A model generated the notes under the pieces. It worked only from the letters and a program-made list of their open reading frames with translations. It searched no databases and had not been told where the DNA came from. This document shows positions 56,029-64,000 of a stretch of DNA of 64,000 bases, piece by piece. Source of the DNA: Rosa chinensis (taxonomy: Eukaryota > Streptophyta > Magnoliopsida > Rosales > Rosaceae); the NCBI RefSeq assembly GCF_002994745.2, contig NC_037094.1, forward strand, positions 46,017,139 through 46,081,138, in the 5' to 3' direction. The position numbers were made by a program, and so were the translations under genes. Position 1 is the first letter of the stretch; each line of letters starts with the position of its first letter.

Positions 56029-57207
56029 TATTCTAGATTTACTTGAACACTAGTTAGTTTTTTAGTTTTGCTCCACCAAGGTAAGCTAAACCCAAGCTAA
56101 ATTAATTTGAAGGTTGACAAATTTGAGTTTTAGTTAAATTTAGCAAAAGTAAATTTTTTTTTTTTAGGGAACTCCAAAAGTACATCAACAATACCAGTTG
56201 GAGGTTCTAGGCCCCAAGATAAAGAATTAGTGATAAAGAATTAGAAGAAGAACAAGCAGAACTAGCTAAAGTGTGAGCCACAACATTGGCTTGACGATAA
56301 ACATGAGTAAAGCATCTGTTGAAGATGAAAGTAATGTCATCATACACACGACTAATGAAGGAAGCTTGGGGAATGACTCTCTGCTTAGTAGCATGAAAAA
56401 GAGTAACATAATCAGTCTCAAAAGTAAGTGGAGAAAGGCCTCGCTGAAAGCAAGTAAGACTGCCTCCTTCCCATCCAATGCTTCTACATGCTCCGTAGAA
56501 GAAACATTAGATTCTAGAGCATAGCAACCACCCAAACACTGCCCCATATCATCTCTAACAATCACTCCAATTCATATAAGCCAAAATTGAAGGAATAATG
56601 ATATGTAATGTCACCTCTAAAGCATCAAAATCAACAACTTCGGCTTTGTAGATCTTCTCAAAATAATGCACAATACTCTCCATCTCATCATCATCCTCAT
56701 TCCAATTACCTTCATCATAAAGGCCACTAATAAAATTCTTTTCGCTCTCTATTAGATGCCTTACGATGAAAGAAACTTGTGTTCCTATAACCATCCTTGA
56801 GCCATCGATGAAAGAAGCCTCCTCCTCAAAAAGCAAAGCCTCCAACCTTTCTAGTAAACTGCTCTTCTCTAATTACAACTCCGGAGTGCTAGACAAACCC
56901 AACAGCTCCTCTAGTTGGCCATGAACTGCCAATATAGCCTTTTGCCTATCACCAAAGAAAGCACATTGCCATGTATCCAATGCTATGCTGGTCCTTCCAA
57001 TTTTTTTTGTTATCAAAATCATCGGCTGCCCCAAAACTGACCTCTGCCACTGATCTTGAACCACATTATGACACCGATCATGCTAAAGTCATAGTGTTTC
57101 AAAGCTAAATCGCTGAATCCTTTTCCTCTATGCAATCGGAGCGCCGTCAGCCTGGAATAGAATGGGGATGTGGTCCAACTCAGTGTTAGCCAAATAGCCA
57201 CCATCAA

Positions 57208-58290
57208 GTATAAGGGTATAAGTAATAGTATAGAGATTTAAGAAAGATTGTCGACCCCACGAGGATTGGATTACTTTCACAACTAGGGTGCGAACCTAAG
57301 GAGAGCTAGAATATACAAATGCACAATCATGAACCTATAATCACAAGAAAATCTAGGCTCATAGCGAATATGTGCAAGATTGAGTAGTGATTTGATTTTG
57401 GTTTTTGAATATAGTTTTGAATTGAAAGCAACTAGATGCTTGATCAAATGTAAACTAAAAATAGTGATGAAATGGACAAAAGTTGGGATTTAGATTGTCC
57501 ACTATCAACCTCCCTTGCAAGTATTGATGCATTTCAATATGAATGACGCTAAATTTATTAATCAATTTCTCTCCTTGCATCCCTCTCGGGTATGACAAGA
57601 GACATGCTCCTTTTATGATCTGAAGCAACCCCTCTCGGGTGTAGTACTTAACTACTTAAATCATGCATTCAATCCCGTTAGGTATCTAGTGCATTACCTT
57701 AAGTGCATAAAGCTTAGATATGAAGAAATCATGCAAACCAACCAAGCTTATCTCCAAGTTATTGTAATTCACAACGCCTACATGCACACCTAGTGTGCTT
57801 TCATACTTTAACATTCAAATGTTGCTAATCTCTAAACATTATATCATGACATGGCAAACACACATACTCAAAGTGATAAAGTATAAGCATATGCATTCAA
57901 CTCTTGAACTAGCATGTAGGTATGTTAATAAAAATTGTATCACATCATATTATAACATCAATCTAGGGCTTTCAACCCTAGCCCTAACAAAGTGCTGCTC
58001 ACTCATAATTACATATACTAACTTCATAATTAAATTAAACACCAAAATATAATTTAGAGTAAAAGGGATAAAGTGGCTTAATGGTGTGCCGGATGGTCCC
58101 CAAGCTCACGTCTCGTCTTGGTGGTGGTGGTGGTTCCCTCTTTTTCTGGCTCTTAAAGATTTGATGATAAAAGATGGTGAAGCTTTAATTATGTATTGTG
58201 TAAATAAGTAGAGTAGATGGAGAAAATGATGATAGAAAAGATAGTGGAGAAATGATGTAGTGGTAAGCGCTCCCCCCGCTTCTCGATCCC
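57208..58290. other. Insertion inside LINE-C, no gene seen
   Basis: AT-rich block breaking the endonuclease. The words GTCGACCCCACGAGGATTGG and CCCTCTCGGGT (twice, about 57,590 and 57,640) recall non-coding parts of some plant LTR retrotransposons. There are no LTR ends and no domains. Confidence 0.4.
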
Positions 58291-58719
58291 CAGCTTCCGC
58301 TACTAAGCAACCATCTTCCCTCTCTGTCTCCCACTCCTTCTCCCTGGAGGAGATAGAGTAGCATGCATATTATGGAGTTTGAATTTTGGGAGGTGAAGAT
58401 AGAGGTTTTGTGGCTGGAATCCTGGCATCTGATTTTTCGGCCGCTGTCTACGGTTAAGGTTCTCCGATGAATTTAAGATCTCATTAAAGTCCCCAAGGAC
58501 CACCCAAGGCAGAGAATCATCGTCACTCAACGCCCGGATAAAATCCCCTGACTCCTACCTTTCAGCCACCATAGGGTTGCCATAGAAACTTGTTAACTAC
58601 CATTGGCGTAGGCCGTTATCGTTGTCCACCACTGCATCAATGAAATGCGCGTGGGTTGAATGATGAATCCAAACCCTAGTCCCCTCGTTCCAGAACAAAC
58701 TCAAGCCACCAGATTAGCC

Positions 58720-59220
58720 TACACTTAACGATCCTTATGCATGATCGAACCCTAGACTCTTCTGAAGCCTCTAAACTCCTTCTCTCCTCTCATCTTTGTT
58801 TCAATCAGAAAAACTATCGCTGGTTTGTGCTGTGGGATTAATATCTTCTAAGCACGTGATACAGAATGGATGGCAGCCCAATTCGAAGAACAGTTGGATC
58901 GTGCTAAAGGAGGAACACGAAGTGACTAGTAGACACGAAACAGCTCGGTGTCCGATTGGGACATGCCTCACCTTTCCGGAAAGGGAATCGCGCCAAAAAC
59001 AAGGCCATGAGCTGTGGCCTTTTTCGGGCTTTCGGGGTCGTTTAGGGCCTCAAAACTGCATTTTTCTATTTTTCGGAGTTTTGGTTTTCCTAGTTATTTT
59101 TGGGTTGTTTTCGTTTTTACCCATGGGCTTTAGGGTTTCATTGTTAGTCGCCCTAGAGTTACTTTTCTCTTATTTAAGCAGCCGCAAGCGACTGCAGAAC
59201 CTATCTTTCAACTTTTAATC
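58720..59220. other. LTR-like promoter segment inside LINE-C
   Basis: The segment breaks the endonuclease between its first motif and the LSLFW region. It has a TATA-like TTATTTAAGCAGCC (59,170) followed 50-60 bp later by AATCAATAAAATAG, a polyadenylation-type signal, an arrangement typical of an LTR. Ends and target duplication were not resolved. A 140-codon + frame here is not recognisable. Confidence 0.35.
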
Positions 59221-59449
59221 AATAAAATAGAGACTTTTCTCTTTTATCTCTGGTGGACTCCAGAACCCTTTTGTTAGGATTATTGCTGGTAAACCTAGTT
59301 ATCAATCCGACTGCGTCAGCACGCCTTGCAAAGAGATTGCAAATCCCCTGGCGATTCCAGAACAGGATGTTCATGGCCAATAACATATCAGATCGATGAA
59401 ACCCAAGATTTCTGATCTCTATAGTTTTCAAAGAAACCAAGTCGAAAAA

Positions 59450-59803
59450 AGATTAAAGGTTATACATATATACATGAAAGAAGCCATCTTATAAAAATAA
59501 GTTCCTTTTCTTTCATCACATATAAGTAAAATTTAACTTTTATTTAGATATTCTACTGGAGTACTATTTTAACCAAAAATTAATTAATTTTTAAGTTAAT
59601 TTTGAAATAAGTAATCTGTTAGACATACTCTTAAACTAATGAAATAATAACAATATAGGACACTAACAAATTGAAACTACATTTTATAATTTGTATCCTC
59701 CAACATTGCATCTTAATTTCTTCTTCTTCTTTTTTAATTCCTTTTTTTTTTTTCTCTCTGCGTTTTCATTATTAAACAGGGGGCTGTTACATGTGTCGGT
59801 TTC
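59450..59803 (+). promoter_or_regulatory. Upstream region of the TIR-NLR gene
   Basis: AT-rich, with TTAATTAATTTTTAAGTTAATTT at about 59,580. It ends in a long pyrimidine tract (TTCTTCTTCTTTTTTAATTC..., 59,715-59,765) and TTATTAAACAG just before 59,780, which looks like a 3' splice site. The gene may therefore have an upstream exon or 5'-UTR intron. No defined cis-element is claimed. Confidence 0.4.
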
Positions 59804-62800
59804 ATGGTGATCATCAAGTGGATATGGTATACAATGAAGCAGGGTCAAAATACGCTACAAGAGGATAATCCAGGATTAGTCGATGATGCCACTATGGAAT
59901 CTTCATCAACATGTCGGTCGAAGTATGATGTGTTTTTGAGTTTCAGGGGTCCTGACACTCGCAAAGGTATCACATCTGAATTATATTATCAACTGCAAAA
60001 TGAAGGAATTCAAACATTCATGGATGACCAAGACCTTGAAGTAGGGGATAGTATTTCTCCTGAACTCCTAAAAGCAATTGAAGATTCAAGTTTCGCTATC
60101 ATTGTTCTCTCGCAAAACTATGCTGTTTCAACATGGTGTTTAGAGGAACTCACCAAGATTTGTGAATGTATGAAAGACAACAAAAAAATTTTGCCACTTT
60201 TTTATTATGTCGAGCCTACTGATGTACGATATCAGAAGAAGAGTTTCAAAGATGCTTTCACTAATCATATAAACTCTGGGCGATACAAATCAAAGACCAT
60301 TCTGCAGTGGAGAGATGCTTTAAACAAAGTGGCCAGTTTCACCGGGTGGACAACACAAGAATTTAGGTAAGCATCATAAGACTGTCGTTATTCACAAGAG
60401 TTATACTTGTGCATTTAGATTTATTATTAATATTTCTGAGTGATCATTTGATCCTTAATTCTTCCTTGCAGGACTGAAAGAGAACTTGTTGAACGCATTG
60501 TTGAAGATGTGTATGGTAAAGTAGCATCAATTGAAATCAACAGGAGAGATTTTCAAGAACTTGAAACAAGAAAAGAAGCCATGGAGAAGATTATGGGGGC
60601 GCTAGAAGATGACGAGGTCACTGCCGTTGGGGTCTACGGAATGGGCGGCATTGGAAAGACAACCATGGTAAAACACGTCAGTGATGAAGCCCGAAGAAAA
60701 GGGACTTTTCGTCACGTGATTATGGCAGGCATATCCCATAGCCCTGACTTGAAAAAAATTCAAGGCATATTAGCAGATCGGCTGGCCATCCAATTAAAGG
60801 ACCAGACAGAAACTGGAAGAGGCAATAAATTGAGCAAGGCGATAAAGAGAAAAAATAAGATGCTTATAATCTTGGATGACATATGGGAGGCAATAGATTT
60901 GTCAATCATAGGAATTCCTAGCTACAAGGAGCTTCAAAATCGCAATTCCAAAATCCTATTCACCACAAGGAGTTTGGATGTTTGCAAATCCATGGAGAGC
61001 CAACCAAACATTCTCCTCGATGTGTTATCAGATCAAGATTCTTGGAAGTTCTTTGTGATGATAACAAAATTGTCTTTTGAAATACCATCCCCTTTCTATA
61101 ATGTAGCAAGGGATGTCGCAAGAGGATGTGCTGGTCTTCCAATTGCATTGGAAGCAGTTGCAAAGGCACTTAAAGAGAAAGAAATGAATGAATGGAATGA
61201 AGCAGCTCAGCGGCTAAAGGTTTCTCAACCGGCCACCCATGATGATGTGAGAGTGTTCAACTGTGTAAAGTTCAGCTATGATTGCTTGAGATCAGAAGAT
61301 GCCAAGTCTTGCTTCTTGCTTTGCGGCCTTTTCCCTCAAGAATATGATATCCAAATTGAAGACTTGCTAACGTATGGGTTCGGGAAAGGACTGTTTCAAA
61401 ACTGCCGAATTTGCAACACATTGAAAGACGCTAGAGACATTGTCCATTCAGAGGTCCGGTACCTTAAATCTTCTGGCTTGCTCTTGGGCGGTAAACATGA
61501 TGGACAGATAAGGATGCATGATGTCATTCGACAGATGGCCATATTAATTTCATTTTCTGAAGATGGCCAACGTGCTTTGGTAAAAGCTGGCTGCAAATTA
61601 CAGAAGTGGCCAAAGATTAATCCACAGGCAGGCTACTACGCAATTTCACTAATGATGAACAAAATTCCCAAGCTTCCGGAAAAGTTTGTCTGTCCAAAAC
61701 TCCAGATATTATTACTACAACACAATCCTGACGTAAAGGAGATCCCGAATTCTTTTCTGGAAAGTCTGAATGAATTAAGGGTGTTGGATCTTAGCAAAAC
61801 TAGTATTTCTTCACTACCCTCAAAATTTGATTTCCTAAACAACCTCCATACATTGTATTTAGATTCTTGTGAGACAAGTTTTGACCTGTCTGTACTCGGA
61901 AAACTTAAGAAGCTTGAGATTCTTAGTCTGAGAGAATGTTGTCATAAGGTTCCAAAAGAAATAGGAGACTTGGCCAATCTAAGGATGTTGGACATCACTG
62001 AATCGCGGATTGTTAAAATTGCATCTAACGTGATATCAAGTTTAAAAGAATTAGAGGAACTGTACTTGCAATGTAATTTTGAAGACTGGGGGTGTAAAGT
62101 TGAGGAAGCCGGAGAAGAAACTAATGTTCACTTTGATGAGTTGGTTGGATTGCCATATTTAACCAGTCTCAAGGTTCACATATCTCAAGCAAAATTCTTG
62201 CCTACAGCTGTTGAGGTCCATCCAGATTGGGAACACTTTGATATATGTATCAGCAACGAGGACGTGGAAGTGATAGAATCCACTTGGAAACCGCGCTTCT
62301 CTCGTGATGATTCAAGAACCTTAACTCTTAGCACAACAATTCATACCTTACCGGAGTGGTTTATCAATGTGGTGACAAAGAAAGCAGAGAAACTACAATA
62401 CAGAAAATGCAAGGCATTAAAAAACATTCTTGTGGAACATGACCATGGGGGATTACAAGAGCTGAGGCATCTCTCCATAGTTGGGCGCCATGAGAATTTG
62501 AAAGAGGTTATGAATGCAGAAACATGGGATTCAAAGGAACGTGTATTTGAGAAGTTGGAAGAGTTGCATCTCTTTGAGGTGGACAACATCAAAAAGTTAT
62601 GTGTTGGTGAATTACCATCTGGGTCGCTATGCAATCTCATGTTATTGGATGTGAGATGGTGTCATGACCTGGTGAATGCACTTTTACAATCAAGTTTGTT
62701 GGAGAGACTGCAGTCCCTGGAAAAACTTCTCTGTGCACATATGGATGGAGTGGAATTTGTGTTTGAATATGGTCAAACTACTATCTGCAAAAAGTTGCGA

Positions 62801-63274
62801 GAAATGAGATTGTGCTATCTACCAAAACTAATAAAGATATGGAATGGTCATGCTCCACATGCAAGCTTCCATAATCTTAAAATTTTGGCAGTTAGCAGGT
62901 GCAAGAAGCTGAAAAGTCTCTTCACATCTGATCTAGCTCATTGTCTTTTGCAATTGGAAGATCTTTGGGTGTATTCTTGCTCTAGGTTAAACAAAGTTGT
63001 TGAAGCAAGCGACGAAACAGAGCACAGGAGTATCATTTTTCCAAAATTGAAGAACTTGGTTTTGGTAGAACTTCCAAGGCTCCGTTCATTATATAGTAAC
63101 AGTAGTGGAAGTTCATTGGCTGTAGAGTTCCCTTCATTGGAACACTTCCATATGCGGGGCTGCCCCGATGAGTTTTGGCCCTTTGCTTCTGACATCTGCA
63201 GCCAGGAGCAAGTCCAATTCAATAGTATTCAACATTATAGCGCTCTACAGACAAGGTACGTACAAACTTTGTAG
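59804..63274 (+). CDS. TIR-NB-ARC-LRR immune receptor with CNL-type NB-ARC
   Basis: Plant NLRs sense pathogen effectors in the cell. Exon 1 is 59,804-60,366, the intron 60,367-60,471 (GTAAGC...TTGCAG), and exon 2 runs from 60,472 to stop 63,274. The phase-2 join is clean, giving about 1,121 residues. The TIR domain (about 38-180) has YDVFLSFRGPDTRKG and the WCLEEL motif with the NADase glutamate. The NB-ARC has the P-loop GMGGIGKTT (about 244-252), kinase 2 LIILDDIW (D323-D324), SKILFTTRS, GCAGLPIAL, CFLLCGLFPQEYDI and MHDV (about 536). LDDIW, the LFPQEYD form and the pre-P-loop region are those of CC-NLRs (RPS2/RPS5, At4g27190-like), not TNLs. From about 560 come LRRs. No internal stop. ATG 59,894 (MESSS) is an alternative start. 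A GTACGT donor at 63,256 suggests further exons, so the stop may lie in an intron. Confidence 0.93.
60367..60471 (+). other. Intron between TIR and NB-ARC exons
   Basis: 105 bp, GTAAGC donor and TTCCTTGCAG acceptor. It splits an AG|G codon. An intron here is the classic TNL position, whereas many CC-NLRs are intronless, which fits a TIR exon joined to a CNL-type body. Confidence 0.9.
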
Positions 63275-64000
63275 AGAAAAGCTATTGTCACATATCCTTT
63301 GTTTTTTGTTCATCCCATATTTGATTTGTTAAATTGCCTGTCTGTTCTTGAGCTCACATCTTGGGGAACTTGACACATTAGTGCGTCCAAACTTTTATAA
63401 TATGTTTGATAATAATTTAAGAAACTCTTATAATGAGGACCACTTTTATAAGGATTAGTTGATGACTTTCTAATTAACGGTTTAGGAGACCTTTTACTTA
63501 CATTACGGCAAATTAACCATTAGATTTCTATGTATGCATGAGTAGATCACTTCTGAATTTTTTTTTTCAAACTGCTAATCGTTAAGGTACTGAATTAAAT
63601 CTAATCAATGGACGAACCAAATCTGTAAAACATGAACCGTTCATGTTCATAATTGATAAATCATGATTATAAATGTCTTACGAATTTTCAATTTGGATGA
63701 TTTGTGAAAAAGTGATCGAAAAGTGGGTCTTACCAAAAAGTCCTTAGCTATTCTTCATTTTAGTGGTTCTCATTAAAAGCCTTAAAATTTAAATACTACG
63801 TTTCGTTTCATAAAAAATTTTCTATGTAAGGGTTGAACATATATAAATTTTAAAGCACAGCATCAGCATGACCGATCTATGTTAGAGTCGGTGATCTGAT
63901 AAAAAAGAAAAAGGCCGGAGAAAAAAATGTCACGTTACTCTTGTACCCGTTCATTTCTCAGATCTTTTCATATTTATGTTTTTTTTTTCCTCTAAGAAAC
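63275..64000. other. 3' flank or intron of the NLR gene
   Basis: AT-rich sequence with no second domain visible before the window ends. If the donor at 63,256 is used, this is intron. Confidence 0.5.

Larger units (their letters stand above)
56154..59440 (-). pseudogene. LINE-C, internally deleted and interrupted
   Basis: A T-run at 56,154-56,165 marks its poly-A end. On minus the order is as follows. The endonuclease N-terminus is MNILFWNRQGICN (about 59,370). The endonuclease body is LSLFWNEGTRVWIH (about 58,680) and DSLPWVVLGDFNEI (58,500, GDFNE catalytic motif). The endonuclease end is TELDHIPIL (57,180). The linker before RT is FISGLYDEGNWNEDD...VHYFEKIYKAE (56,700). It then jumps directly to RNase H: GVIVRDDMGQCLGGCYAL (56,560), then frameshifts to the end. 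The RT and zf-RVT domains are deleted. Two blocks without LINE similarity, about 57,208-58,290 and 58,720-59,220, interrupt the endonuclease. Confidence 0.85.

Noticed and set aside
58720..59220. Cassandra-type LTR with embedded 5S rRNA promoter
   Set aside because: TATA-like and AATAAA-like signals are present, but no 5S internal promoter boxes were recognised.

Overview
This is a gene-poor stretch of plant nuclear DNA. It is AT-rich, with GT-AG introns, a TIR/NB-ARC/LRR immune receptor, PPR and ribosomal-protein pseudogenes, and many plant-type transposons. The organism is a eudicot, because TIR-type receptors with an intron after the TIR exon are typical of eudicots. A woody or rosaceous species is only a guess. 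No rRNA, tRNA, CRISPR array or bacterial operon was seen.

Layout. 0-4.3 kb: eroded gene remnants (a lysine-rich gene on + and a frameshifted PPR gene on +). 4.3-6.3 kb: a hAT-like element and two LINE 3' tails. 6.7-18.6 kb: long LTRs of one Ty3/gypsy-type family (TGTCACGCCC...ATCACA), one nested in another with a 5-bp target duplication, plus a gag remnant and its primer-binding site. 12.7-22.9 kb: a LINE split twice. One gap holds a minus-strand LINE plus the gypsy remnant. The other holds a stack of Tourist-like, Mutator-like, hAT and MITE insertions, several with intact target-site duplications. 23-28 kb: a minus-strand LINE split by another LINE that itself carries a 364-bp Harbinger-type MITE. 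28.4 kb: an RPL27 pseudogene. 29.8-31.3 kb: a threefold tandem repeat of about 520 bp. 33.4-36.0 kb: a solo LTR with a perfect ACCCA duplication.

37.6-43.7 kb: a Helitron with a convincing 3' terminus (hairpin plus CTAG). It carries a spliceable, truncated RepHel gene that stays open for about 580 codons but lacks the Rep and helicase catalytic parts. 43.8-45.8 kb: a Pack-MULE-like element with a captured Rab GTPase (RABA-type) fragment. 46.0-53.0 kb: a second TIR-bounded element carrying an NRG2/DUF630-632-like fragment, into which a nearly full-length chromovirus (46,740-52,491, 548-bp LTRs) inserted. 53-59.4 kb: a copia-like gag-only remnant and a degraded minus-strand LINE.

59.8-63.3 kb: the one apparently intact host gene. 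It is an NLR whose first exon is a canonical TIR domain, while its second exon is an RPS2/RPS5/At4g27190-like CC-NLR-type NB-ARC plus LRR. This TIR/CNL mixed architecture is the most interesting item. It runs toward the right edge and may continue into further exons, because a consensus splice donor lies just before the stop.

The genes do not form a pathway. The window reads as a transposon graveyard next to an immune-receptor gene. Transposon boundaries were derived by eye from terminal repeats and target duplications.
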